From: Clostridia bacterium
GTDB lineage: Bacteria; Bacillota_A; Clostridia; Christensenellales; Aristaeellaceae
DNA: 46,583 bases
Assembly: GCA_017399225.1 (NCBI GenBank)
Contig: JAFQEB010000131.1
Coordinates: forward strand, 1 to 46,583
Direction: 5' to 3'
Shown here in pieces: positions 29,763 through 37,249 of the stretch. The stretch's first letter is position 1; every line of letters begins with the position of its first letter. The position numbers and the translations under genes were made by a program. The notes under the pieces are model-generated. The model worked only from the letters and a program-made list of their open reading frames with translations, was not told where the DNA came from and did not search any database.

Positions 29763-30983
29763 ATGAAATATATCCTCGTTATCGGCGACGGCATGAGCGA
29801 CGACGCAGTCCCGGAGCTGGGCAACAAAACGCCCCTGGAATACCTCGACCTGCCTTATTTCGGCGTGCTGGCCGGCAGCGAAACCGGCACCTGCCAGACC
29901 GTCCCCGAGGGCGTGCCCGCAGGCAGCGATACCGCCATCCTGAACATCTTCGGCTATGATCCCCGCTGGAGTTACACCGGCCGCAGCGTGCTGGAGGCCG
30001 CGGGCGTGGGCGTCACCCTCAAGAAGGGCGAGGTCTCCATGCGCGTGAACCTCTGCGCGGTGGAAGAGATCGGCGGCAAGCTTATCATCCACAGCCACAA
30101 CGGCGGCAACATCGAGGGCGACGAAGCCGAGACCCTCATGAACGACCTGCTGGCCGATCCCCGCTTCCAGCCCGCGAAGGAGGCCGCGAAGCTGACCGTG
30201 CACGTCAGCCGCACCTTCCGCCACATCGGCGTGTTCTCTGACGTGGACGAATCCGCCGTCTTCCAGACCACCGAGCCCCACAATGTCCTGGAGCAGGACG
30301 TGGGCCTGTACTATCCCACCGGCGCGATGAAGGACGAGATCACCGCGCTGATGAAGGCCTCTTACGAGGTGCTGAAGGATCACCCCATCAACAAGGCCCG
30401 CATCGCCGCTGGCAAGCTGCCCGCCAACATGATCTGGCCCTGGGGCGCCGGCCGCGCGATGCTGCTGGACAACTTTGTGGAGAAGTACGGCCGCACGGGC
30501 ACGGTCATTTCCGCCGTGCCGCTGGTGTGGGGCATCGCCGAGCTGGCGGGCCTGAAGCACCCTGAGGTGCCCGGCGCCAACGGCGACCTGGATACCAACT
30601 ACGAGGGCAAGGTGGAAGCCGCCATCGCTGCCCTGAAGGCGGGCGACGACTTCGCCGCCATCCATGTGGAAGCTCCTGATGAGATGACCCACGCGGGCAA
30701 GCTGGAGGAGAAGCTGGAGGCCATCCGCCGCCTGGACAAGCGGGTCATCAGGCCCCTGCTGGAGAAGCTGCCGGAGCTGGGCGACTTCCGCATCCTGCTG
30801 CTCTCCGACCACAAGACCCTCATGTCCACCCGCACCCATGACGGCAAGCCCGTGCCCTACGCCATCTACGACAGCCGCAAGCCCGGCCAGCCCACCCGCC
30901 TGGACGAAGCGACCGCTGCCAAGGGTGAGTGGCTCCCCGAGGGCCGGTTCATCATGGGCCGCCTGCTGGAGACGAACGTGTAA
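29763..30983 (+). CDS. apgM: Cofactor-independent phosphoglycerate mutase-like protein (ApgM family)
   Basis: Alkaline-phosphatase-superfamily enzyme of 406 residues. N-terminal metal site YILVIGDGMSDD, nucleophile region VPAGSDTAILNIFGYDP (Ser55), and C-terminal metal ligands in HVEAPDEMTHAGK and LLLSDHKT. Family members are annotated as 2,3-bisphosphoglycerate-independent phosphoglycerate mutase, archaeal type; a bacterial subgroup has been proposed to be an alternative homoserine kinase. With aspartate kinase in the same window that alternative is open, but the genes are not adjacent. AAAGGAAGCGATCCGT precedes the ATG. Own promoter and terminator. Confidence 0.88.
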   Translation: MKYILVIGDGMSDDAVPELGNKTPLEYLDLPYFGVLAGSETGTCQTVPEGVPAGSDTAILNIFGYDPRWSYTGRSVLEAAGVGVTLKKGEVSMRVNLCAVEEIGGKLIIHSHNGGNIEGDEAETLMNDLLADPRFQPAKEAAKLTVHVSRTFRHIGVFSDVDESAVFQTTEPHNVLEQDVGLYYPTGAMKDEITALMKASYEVLKDHPINKARIAAGKLPANMIWPWGAGRAMLLDNFVEKYGRTGTVISAVPLVWGIAELAGLKHPEVPGANGDLDTNYEGKVEAAIAALKAGDDFAAIHVEAPDEMTHAGKLEEKLEAIRRLDKRVIRPLLEKLPELGDFRILLLSDHKTLMSTRTHDGKPVPYAIYDSRKPGQPTRLDEATAAKGEWLPEGRFIMGRLLETNV

Positions 30984-30993
30984 ACAGCTGCGC

Positions 30994-31038
30994 AGCCCAG
31001 CCGCTTTCCGCCGCAGGGCAGTCAGCGCCTGGGCTTTT
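30994..31038 (+). terminator. Probable terminator after apgM-like gene
   Basis: AGCCCAG (30994-31000) pairs with CTGGGCT (31029-31035), with a GC-rich structured loop, then TTTT overlapping the stem end. Confidence 0.55.
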
Positions 31039-31074
31039 GAACAGATGGACTACTGGTATCTGATCAGGTGAATG

Positions 31075-31105
31075 AAAAAGGAGACCGCGCGGCGGTCTCC
31101 TTTTG
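31075..31105. terminator. Bidirectional terminator between apgM-like and SDR genes
   Basis: 13-bp stem AAAAGGAGACCGC / GCGGTCTCCTTTT with 3-nt loop; T-rich on both strands. Main use is probably to end the minus-strand SDR gene. Confidence 0.88.
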
Positions 31106-31110
31106 TATGC

Positions 31111-31899
31111 TCATTTCAGGATTTTCACCAGCACCCACTCCTGCAGCCCCTTGGGCAGGGCGTTCAGCAGGCGCAGCAGGGGGTTGCGGTTGAGGTTGTA
31201 CACCCGCCGGGGGCGCTTTGCCGTCAGGGCGCGGGATACCTTGTCCGCCACCTTGACAGGCGGGACGGAGCGCGCCTCGACGCTGTCGACGATGCGGCGG
31301 AAGCGGTCTGCGTTGACCTTGTAATACGCGGTGCGGTCGCAGAAGCGTGCCAGCGCCCGGGTGGAATCCCCCAGCAGGGGCGTGGTGACCGCGCCGGGCC
31401 GGACGATGCTGACGGCGATGCCGCGCAAGGCCAGCTCCGTGCGCAGAGAGGCGGCAACGGCCTCCAGCGCCTTCTTCGTGACGGCGTAAATGCCCGTGAA
31501 GGGCAGGGGATGCAGCGGCGCCAGCTCGCTGGTGATGAACACGATCCGCCCGCCAGAGGACATCAGCGGCGTGAACAGCCGGCCAACGTGGCAGGCGGCG
31601 AATACGTTCACCTCGAAAATGCGGCGAAAGCGTTCATCGTCCATTTCCACCAGGGAGTCCAGGTCGTACAGGCCGGCGGCGTGGACGATGGCGTCCAGGC
31701 GTGTCTCCTGCGCCTTGAACCAGGCCAGGGCTGCGGATGCCCCCTCCTCCGTGCGCAGGTCGCAGACGAAGGCGGAAACGCCGGGCATATCCAGGGGCTT
31801 GACGTCCAGGGCATACACCCGATGGCCGGCGTCTGCCAACTGGCGGCAGATCGCGCTGCCCATGCCGCCGGACGCGCCGGTCACGAGGATGGTCTTCAT
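31111..31899 (-). CDS. Short-chain dehydrogenase/reductase
   Basis: NAD(P)-dependent oxidoreductase of the classical SDR fold, 262 residues. Cofactor motif TGASGGMG (7-14), DVKPLD after the second strand, NVFAA (Asn98 region), catalytic Ser in FITSELAPL (about 124), and the active-site YAVTK (Tyr138, Lys142). PGAVTTPL is the usual segment after the active site. The last about 60 residues (VADKVSRALTAKRPRRVYNL and beyond) are basic with a hydrophobic tail. AAAGGAGG lies 8 nt before ATG 31899. The substrate is unknown; no pathway genes adjoin it. Confidence 0.9.
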   Translation of the reverse strand: MKTILVTGASGGMGSAICRQLADAGHRVYALDVKPLDMPGVSAFVCDLRTEEGASAALAWFKAQETRLDAIVHAAGLYDLDSLVEMDDERFRRIFEVNVFAACHVGRLFTPLMSSGGRIVFITSELAPLHPLPFTGIYAVTKKALEAVAASLRTELALRGIAVSIVRPGAVTTPLLGDSTRALARFCDRTAYYKVNADRFRRIVDSVEARSVPPVKVADKVSRALTAKRPRRVYNLNRNPLLRLLNALPKGLQEWVLVKILK

Positions 31900-32066
31900 G
31901 CGATCGCCTCCTTTCGGGTATGCGGCCCCCTTGCCGCACCTTCCGCGTCGCGTCGCCCCCTCCGTGCGCCGTGACCCCGCAAAGGAGCAGCCAAGCCGCG
32001 GCACAGCAAAATGGGAGTCGAGAGGGTCGAAGATTCAACATCGCTTGGCGCTTTGCCTTCGGCAAC

Positions 32067-32153
32067 TCCCCACTGGGGAGGCGCACCTGCACGATGCCCT
32101 TTGGCGGGGTGCAGGGGCAGCGCCCTGCCGGGGTCCAGGGGCAGAGCCCCTGG
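32067..32153. repeat. GC-rich hairpin repeat downstream of asnA
   Basis: Successive hairpins: CTCCCC-ACT-GGGGAG (32067-32081), GCAGGG / CCCTGC (32111-32128) and CCAGGGGC-AGA-GCCCCTGG (32135-32153). The last begins directly after the asnA stop codon. The gap 31900-32153 holds nothing else recognisable. The first hairpin plus flanking TTGCCGAAGGCAAAG on the minus strand looks like a degenerate arm of the 8675-8790 element. Confidence 0.55.
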
Positions 32154-33161
32154 TTACAGCAGCGTGATCCGCGCTTCCTTGAATTTGCGCTGGGTGTCGG
32201 CGTCCCAGATGGAGGACTGGACTTCGCCGATGTGGGCCTTGCCCAGGAGCAGCATACACAGGCGGCTCTGGCCGATGCCGCCGCCGATGGTCAGGGGCAG
32301 CTCGCCGCGAAGCAGCATCCGGTGATAGGTCAGATTGCGGCGGTCATCGCAGCCGGCGAGGGTCAGCTGCTTGTCGAGGGTCTCAGCGTCCACGCGGATG
32401 CCCATGCTGGACAGCTCGATGGCGCAGTTCAGCGTGGGGCACCAGTAGAGCAGATCGCCGTTGAGCGTCCAGTCGTCATAGTCGGGCGCGCGGCCGTCGT
32501 GGCGCTGGCCGTTGGACAGCTTGTGGCCGATCTGCATCAGGAAGGTGACGGGGTGCTCCCTGACGAAGAGGTTCTCGCGCTCCTTGGCGGTCTTGTCGGG
32601 ATAGAGCGCCAGAAGCTCCTCGGAGGTGATGAAGGTCACGTCCTCGGGCAGCTGGGTGCGCAGCTTGGGGTAACGGCCGTTGACGATCAGGCTGGCCTCA
32701 TAAATGCAGCGGACGATATCGCGCACCGTGTCCTGCAAGGTGCCCAGATTGCGCATGTCGCGGGTGATGACCTTCTCCCAGTCCCACTGGTCGACGTAGA
32801 TGGAGTGGAGGTTATCCAGCTCCTCGTCGCGGCGGATGGCGTTCATGTCGGTGTAGATGCCCTTGCCGGGCCAGATGTCATAGCGATAGAGGGCCATGCG
32901 CTTCCACTTGGCCAGGGAGTGCACGACCACCGCGTCCACGCCCGCCGCCGGGATATCGAAGGACACAGGGCGCTCGACGCCGTTCAGGTCGTCGTTCAGA
33001 CCCGAGGAAGGCTCGACAAACAGCGGCGCAGATACGCGCTTGAGGTTCAGCGCCTGCGCCAGACGATCCTGGAAGGTGCGCTTGATCAGGCTGATGGCCG
33101 CCTGGGTTTCATACAGCGTCAGCTTGGGCTCGTAGCCCTGGGGGATGAAGGTCTTGCTCAT
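32154..33161 (-). CDS. asnA: Aspartate--ammonia ligase (AsnA)
   Basis: Ammonia-dependent asparagine synthetase, related to class II aminoacyl-tRNA synthetases. 335 residues (E. coli AsnA is about 330). Recognised blocks: YETQAAISLIKRTFQDRL, VSAPLFVEPSSGLNDDLNG, VVHSLAKWKR, YDIWPGKGIYTDMNAIRRDE, DQWDWEKVI, and the C-terminal LTIGGGIGQSRLCMLLLGKAHIGEVQ. GGAGG lies 6 nt before ATG 33161. A heptamer repeat lies in its leader between promoter and ribosome binding site. No T-box or other amino-acid riboswitch is visible in the leader of about 70 bases. Confidence 0.96.
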   Translation of the reverse strand: MSKTFIPQGYEPKLTLYETQAAISLIKRTFQDRLAQALNLKRVSAPLFVEPSSGLNDDLNGVERPVSFDIPAAGVDAVVVHSLAKWKRMALYRYDIWPGKGIYTDMNAIRRDEELDNLHSIYVDQWDWEKVITRDMRNLGTLQDTVRDIVRCIYEASLIVNGRYPKLRTQLPEDVTFITSEELLALYPDKTAKERENLFVREHPVTFLMQIGHKLSNGQRHDGRAPDYDDWTLNGDLLYWCPTLNCAIELSSMGIRVDAETLDKQLTLAGCDDRRNLTYHRMLLRGELPLTIGGGIGQSRLCMLLLGKAHIGEVQSSIWDADTQRKFKEARITLL

Positions 33162-33187
33162 GATTTGCCTCCGGCGAATCATTCGCG

Positions 33188-33220
33188 AATTCGGAATTCG
33201 AAATTCGGAATTCGGAATTT
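33188..33220. repeat. Heptamer tandem repeat (AATTCGG type) in the asnA leader
   Basis: Four contiguous 7-mers, AATTCGG, AATTCGA, AATTCGG, AATTCGG, then AATTT. It lies between the asnA -10 box and start codon. Same 7-nt period as the elements flanking dnaB but a different unit. Confidence 0.8.
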
Positions 33221-33237
33221 AGTTTGTGATACGGTTT

Positions 33238-33246
33238 ATTATAGCA
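33238..33246 (-). promoter_or_regulatory. Possible extended -10 promoter of asnA
   Basis: Minus strand TGC-TATAAT; -35 is poor (TTCCAT at 16 bp). Confidence 0.6.
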
Positions 33247-33298
33247 TAGCCGGCGTGAAATGGAAGTTTTCTGTTTGTATTTTCTCCCGGAAAGCAGC

Positions 33299-33323
33299 AA
33301 TGCCCCGCGGGAAGCGGAGCATT
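33299..33323 (-). terminator. Probable terminator after the GGDEF gene
   Basis: Minus strand AATGCTCCGC / GCGGGGCATT, 10 bp with one G-U pair and a 5-nt loop; only a short T-run follows. Confidence 0.6.
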
Positions 33324-33338
33324 GGCTGTGCAGGAGGC

Positions 33339-34904
33339 TCAGCGGCTGCCGGCGATCACGCCGTACTGCTGCTTCAGCTTCCTTTTGTGCTGGTACATCG
33401 CCTTGTCAGCGCGGATAAAGACGTCGTTGAACTCCTGATCCCTGCTGTGGTCATAGACAGCCATGCCGTAGGCGACGCGGGTGGGGAGCTGCTGATCCTC
33501 CAGGCTGAAGGGCGACTCTGCAAAGGCCTTGCCAAGCTGCTCGAGCAGCTTGCGGCGCTGCTCCAGATCATGCCCTTCCAGGATGACCACGAACTCATCG
33601 CCGCCGATGCGGTATACGGGGCTGTGCTTGTAGACGTTGCAGATGACTGTGCAGATGTGGCAAATGTAGGCGTTGCCCTGGTCGTGCCCGTAGCGATCGT
33701 TGATGTACTTGAGGTTGTTGGAGTCAAACACCACGACGCCGAAATCCCGCTTGCCTTCGGCCAGCTGCTGGTCAATGGTCGCCACGGCGGACACATAGGC
33801 CACACGGCTCTTGACGCCGGTGAGGGAATCGCGGAAGGCCAGGTCATTCATGGTGGACATGCGGGTGTGGAGCTGAACGGCAGCCTGCTTGAAGGCGTTT
33901 GCCAGAACGCCGATCTCGTCATCGGTGCGGCAGTTCAGATCGGGGGAGATGCCGCCATCCACCAGCTGCTGGGCTGCGACGGTCAGCTTCTTGAGGGGCG
34001 TGGTGATCCTGCGGGTCATGCTGAACAGATAGAGAATGAAAACGACGAGCAGGACGATGAAGATGAGGCTGCTTTGGATGAGGATCGGGTAGCTTTCGCG
34101 GATGACTTCCAGGAAATCAGCCTTCAGCACGAGGTTCATGCCGTTGATGAGGGCCGCGGAGGCTTCCATGGTGTACCGGCCGGACTGATCGGGATGCTGG
34201 TGCACCACATGTGCGGCGGCGTCTGTCAGATAGGCGGTGCTGTTCTGGTAGATCGGCACCTCGCTGACCATCTCATGAAGGGCTGAAAAGTCGATATCCA
34301 TACCAACGACGCCGATCAGCGTATCCTGATGATACAGGGGCATGATGTAGGAGATCATCAGGATGCCGAGATTCCTGTCCGTATAGGGGGCGAGCCATAC
34401 CGGCTGGCCGCTGTTCACTGGGGTATAATACCAGGAAACCAGCGGGTCGCCGGGGTCGAAAAGGGACAGGTCTGTCGGCACGAGCGCAATGGGGGCTTCG
34501 TCCTTCCCGGCCAGGCGCATGTAGAAGCCGGCGGAGGGGGAGGTCAGCTCCGGGGAGAAGTGCAGGTAGAAGGTCAGCGCCTGATTGGTGTTGGCGGCGA
34601 CGGTGGAGAACATCTTCTGCAGCTTGTTCGAGTAAGCGGCCAGATAAGCCGGATCCTTCAGCGATTCGGAGCTTTCCAGCTCTGCCATACAGTACCAGGA
34701 CATGATCTGCACGGATTTCTGCAGATCGCCCAGGGTATCGTTGATGACGGCTGCCTCCGAGGCGCAGTGGGTGTCCAGGAGAATATCCGCCTTCTCGTGC
34801 AGGAGCTGGTTGGTCATCAGATAAGCGCAAAGCCCTACGGCCAGGGCAATGACCAGCAGTCCCACGATCACGGAGGTCAGGAACTTGCTTTGGATCGATT
34901 TCAT
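33339..34904 (-). CDS. Membrane diguanylate cyclase with dCache sensor
   Basis: Predicted c-di-GMP synthase of 521 residues. First membrane helix about 10-30; an extracytoplasmic double-Cache-like sensor about 35-270 (VWLAPYTDRNLGILMISYIMPL and GVVGMDIDF are in its two halves); second membrane helix about 275-297; a HAMP region ending near 350; then the GGDEF domain with FRDSLTGVKSR, VVFDSNNLKYIND (Asp394) and an intact RIGGDEFVVIL (434-438). The RxxD inhibitory site five residues before GGDEF is absent (KHSP). The Shine-Dalgarno is distant (AAGAGG, about 12 nt). It lies 48 bp after the PHP gene, probably cotranscribed. Confidence 0.93.
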   Translation of the reverse strand: MKSIQSKFLTSVIVGLLVIALAVGLCAYLMTNQLLHEKADILLDTHCASEAAVINDTLGDLQKSVQIMSWYCMAELESSESLKDPAYLAAYSNKLQKMFSTVAANTNQALTFYLHFSPELTSPSAGFYMRLAGKDEAPIALVPTDLSLFDPGDPLVSWYYTPVNSGQPVWLAPYTDRNLGILMISYIMPLYHQDTLIGVVGMDIDFSALHEMVSEVPIYQNSTAYLTDAAAHVVHQHPDQSGRYTMEASAALINGMNLVLKADFLEVIRESYPILIQSSLIFIVLLVVFILYLFSMTRRITTPLKKLTVAAQQLVDGGISPDLNCRTDDEIGVLANAFKQAAVQLHTRMSTMNDLAFRDSLTGVKSRVAYVSAVATIDQQLAEGKRDFGVVVFDSNNLKYINDRYGHDQGNAYICHICTVICNVYKHSPVYRIGGDEFVVILEGHDLEQRRKLLEQLGKAFAESPFSLEDQQLPTRVAYGMAVYDHSRDQEFNDVFIRADKAMYQHKRKLKQQYGVIAGSR

Positions 34905-34952
34905 AAATATACAGAACCTCTTCAGATCCGGCCTGTTCAGGTTCCGGATGGA

Positions 34953-35732
34953 TTATTTGCTCAGCCAGCCCTGCGGCATTTCGACGCGCTCGTTGTTTTC
35001 GTCCATCACAAAGGTGCGGATAAGGGGCTCCTCTGCGGTGGAGGCGTTCCAGCGGTCGGGCGGGCACAGCAGCGTGTGGGGCTGCCTTGTGAGGATGTGC
35101 TGCACCCAGTCGTCGATGCAGTCCAGGCGGCGGTCAAGCGCGACGCCGTAAAGCACGGATCGCTCGTGGGACTTGTGGTTATCCGAGCCTGCGATGGTGT
35201 ACAGGCCCTTTTCCCTCGCGTAGCGCAGCGCGTACACATCCTGGGCGGGGGTGTTGCCGGCGTTGGCGATTTCGACCCCGTCTGCGAAGCGGTCGCCCAC
35301 ATGGATGCCCCAGATGTACCCGCGCATACGGAAGGGGTGCGCCTGGATCACGCAGCCGCCTGCGGCGCGCACGGCCTCGTATTGATCCTTGCGGGACCAG
35401 CGCTCCATCTCCGGGTGATCCAGCATGAACTGCTTGTCCAGCCCGTAGACGAGGTAATCGTCCCCGTCGAAGGACTGCTCCCAGCCAAAGAAAACGTCCA
35501 GGCCGATCTTCTGTCCTTCATTCCAGGCGTCTTCAAAGCCGGAACAGAACCAGTTCACGCGCTCGCGCCAGGGCAGATCCCTCGGTACGGCGGTATTGCC
35601 CCCAAAGAAATGGTCGGTCACGAATATGCCCTGGTACCCCTGCTCCTGATAGAAACGGGCGTGCTCTGCGCCGGTGGATACGCCGCAGGCGCTGCCCTGG
35701 CAGGTATGCAGGTGAGTCTCATAGCGGTACAT
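34953..35732 (-). CDS. PHP domain phosphoesterase
   Basis: Metal-dependent phosphoesterase of the PHP (polymerase and histidinol phosphatase) superfamily, 259 residues. Metal-binding motifs in order: YETHLHTCQGSACG, GIFVTDHFF, FFGWEQSF (acidic ligand), VIQAHPFR and TIAGSDNHK. These are the standard PHP set, so an active hydrolase is likely, but the substrate is unknown. GGAGG lies 10 nt before ATG 35732. It is the promoter-proximal gene of a two-gene unit with the diguanylate cyclase. A functional link to c-di-GMP is unproven. Confidence 0.87.
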   Translation of the reverse strand: MYRYETHLHTCQGSACGVSTGAEHARFYQEQGYQGIFVTDHFFGGNTAVPRDLPWRERVNWFCSGFEDAWNEGQKIGLDVFFGWEQSFDGDDYLVYGLDKQFMLDHPEMERWSRKDQYEAVRAAGGCVIQAHPFRMRGYIWGIHVGDRFADGVEIANAGNTPAQDVYALRYAREKGLYTIAGSDNHKSHERSVLYGVALDRRLDCIDDWVQHILTRQPHTLLCPPDRWNASTAEEPLIRTFVMDENNERVEMPQGWLSK

Positions 35733-35763
35733 GGCGGATGCGCCTCCTTGTCTATGTATGATC

Positions 35764-35792
35764 AGTATACAGCGAATGATAGTTGTTGGCAA
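35764..35792 (-). promoter_or_regulatory. Promoter of the PHP-GGDEF unit
   Basis: Minus strand TTGCCA, 17-bp spacer, TATACT, 31 bases upstream of the PHP gene start. Confidence 0.75.
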
Positions 35793-35852
35793 GATATTTG
35801 TCGCAAAATGAAGCTGCGGGAGGCACGATGAAACACATGTAGCCAGCGCCCC

Positions 35853-35881
35853 TTGACAAGGCCGGCCGCCCCTGTTATGAT
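35853..35881 (+). promoter_or_regulatory. Promoter of the anchored unknown gene
   Basis: TTGACA, 17-bp spacer, TATGAT, 36 bases upstream of the start codon. Confidence 0.85.
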
Positions 35882-35917
35882 GAAAGCAGATTCGACAGGA
35901 AAAAGCAGAGGGGAGCG

Positions 35918-36415
35918 ATGCAGGTGGGCTGGATCATTCTTGTGCTGGCGGTTGCTGCTGCCGTGCTGGCGCTGATCCTTCTCCGGGCCAGGGACCGACA
36001 TGCCCGGGAGACCGAGCTGCTGGAGCGTGTGCGCTCCTCGGCGCTGTATTCCAAGCTCTACCCGATGCTGGAGATGTATGACCAGTGCTGCATCGAGCAG
36101 GTCATCATCCGCCCGGAGGAAATGCGGGTGAAGCTCTACAAGCCCATGAACCGGGTCTACCACAGCAATTTTGAGGAGCTGGGGGCCGACGTGGTGGATC
36201 AGCCGCAGACGCTGCGCAGCCTGGCCCGGGCCATCGCGGTGGACGTGCCCTGCCTGGCAGATCCGGCCAAGTACTACTTTGTGGAGCGCAGCGCGCCCCG
36301 CGACGCCGGCGGCAAGGACGTGTGGTACGAGTACAACGTGCAGCCGGATTACAAGGATCAGCTGCTGCGGGCGTGGTATGATCAGCGGGACCCGGAGGAG
36401 GGCATCGTGCGCTGA
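35918..36415 (+). CDS. Membrane-anchored protein of unknown function
   Basis: 165 residues, not recognised. One N-terminal membrane helix (GWIILVLAVAAAVLALILL, about 4-22) followed by a basic/acidic stretch and a soluble domain with the N-terminus probably outside. Notable segments are MLEMYDQCCIEQVIIRPEEMRVKLY and KDVWYEYNVQPDYKDQLL spread over the second half. No catalytic motif is evident. AGGGGAG precedes the ATG and there is a consensus promoter, so expression is likely. A CCTGCC/GGCAGG hairpin (36448-36468) separates it from the next gene. Confidence 0.72.
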   Translation: MQVGWIILVLAVAAAVLALILLRARDRHARETELLERVRSSALYSKLYPMLEMYDQCCIEQVIIRPEEMRVKLYKPMNRVYHSNFEELGADVVDQPQTLRSLARAIAVDVPCLADPAKYYFVERSAPRDAGGKDVWYEYNVQPDYKDQLLRAWYDQRDPEEGIVR

Positions 36416-36507
36416 ATTTCCGCAGCGCAGCAGGAAAATGTGCATTCCCTGCCGAAATATCAGGCAGGTCAATCGTGAACAAATATCATGAACGGAGGTA
36501 TGAACCC

Positions 36508-37143
36508 ATGAACATTCTTTCTGTGTACGACGAGGCATTCCGTCCCTACGGCCGTGTGGTAGAGGGCTACCCGGTGGAGGGCATCCTGAAGGCCCTGGCC
36601 GAGACCCCCTGCACCGACGCGGTGGTGTATGAGCCCCGCATCGAGGCCCTGCATCAGGCGGAGAACGCCCAGGCTGTCGGCGAGGCGCTCTTTGGCGGTA
36701 TGCCCTTCCAGTTCGGCTTCTGCAACGGTGTGAACACCAAGCTCAACTGCCTGGAGTTCCACCGCGATTCCGAGTTCAACCTGGGCACCGAGGATTTCAT
36801 CCTGCTGGTGGCCAAGCAGGGCGAGATCGTTGACGGCGTGCTGGACACCTCGACGGTCGTGGCCTTCAAGGCGCCCGCGGGCGTGCTGGTGGAGTGCTAC
36901 GCCACCACGCTGCACTATGCCCCCTGCTCCGCCAAGCAGGGCCAGGGCTTCCGCGTGCTGATCGCCCTGCCGGACAAGACCAACACCGACTACGAAGGCG
37001 TCCGCCAGGGCGTCAACGCCATGGACAAGATGCTCTGGGCCCGCAACAAGTGGCTGCTGGCGCACCCGGAATCCTCCGAGGCCGCCCAGGGCGCCATCGT
37101 TGCGCTGACCGGCGAGAACATCGACATTGCCAAGGATATCTGA
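36508..37143 (+). CDS. DUF4867 family protein
   Basis: 211 residues. The pattern (MNILSVYDEAFRPYGRVVEG, FGGMPFQFGFCNGVN, LNCLEFHRDSEFNLG, EDFILLVAKQGEI, GVLVECYATTLHYAPC) is that of DUF4867 proteins, which have a cupin-like beta-barrel and are related to ureidoglycolate lyase. EFHRDSE and the later ECYATTLHYAP histidine could bind metal, but function is not established. GGAGG lies 9 nt before ATG 36508; an in-frame ATG at 36475 is upstream of that site. A terminator follows. Confidence 0.8.
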   Translation: MNILSVYDEAFRPYGRVVEGYPVEGILKALAETPCTDAVVYEPRIEALHQAENAQAVGEALFGGMPFQFGFCNGVNTKLNCLEFHRDSEFNLGTEDFILLVAKQGEIVDGVLDTSTVVAFKAPAGVLVECYATTLHYAPCSAKQGQGFRVLIALPDKTNTDYEGVRQGVNAMDKMLWARNKWLLAHPESSEAAQGAIVALTGENIDIAKDI

Positions 37144-37158
37144 AGCACATGATCTACG

Positions 37159-37189
37159 GGCGGCACGGCGCAGGCTGTGCCGCCTCTTT
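37159..37189 (+). terminator. Terminator after DUF4867 gene
   Basis: GGCGGCAC / GTGCCGCC (8 bp, 10-nt loop) followed by TCTTT. Confidence 0.75.
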
Positions 37190-37193
37190 GCGG

Positions 37194-37222
37194 TTGCACC
37201 GCTGGGGGAAGCGTGGTATGAT
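37194..37222 (+). promoter_or_regulatory. Promoter of the LRR lipoprotein gene
   Basis: TTGCAC, 17-bp spacer, TATGAT with TGG extension, 27 bases before the start codon. Confidence 0.8.
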
Positions 37223-37249
37223 GATGCCAACCGAAAGGAGCTGTTCCCA

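Noticed and set aside
33162..33237. T-box leader for asnA
   Set aside because: The leader is about 70 bases, AT-rich and repeat-filled, with no T-box sequence or specifier loop.
31920..34286. 788-codon open frame on the plus strand opposite asnA and the GGDEF gene
   Set aside because: It spans intergenic repeats and two antisense genes, with composition typical of codon-bias shadows.
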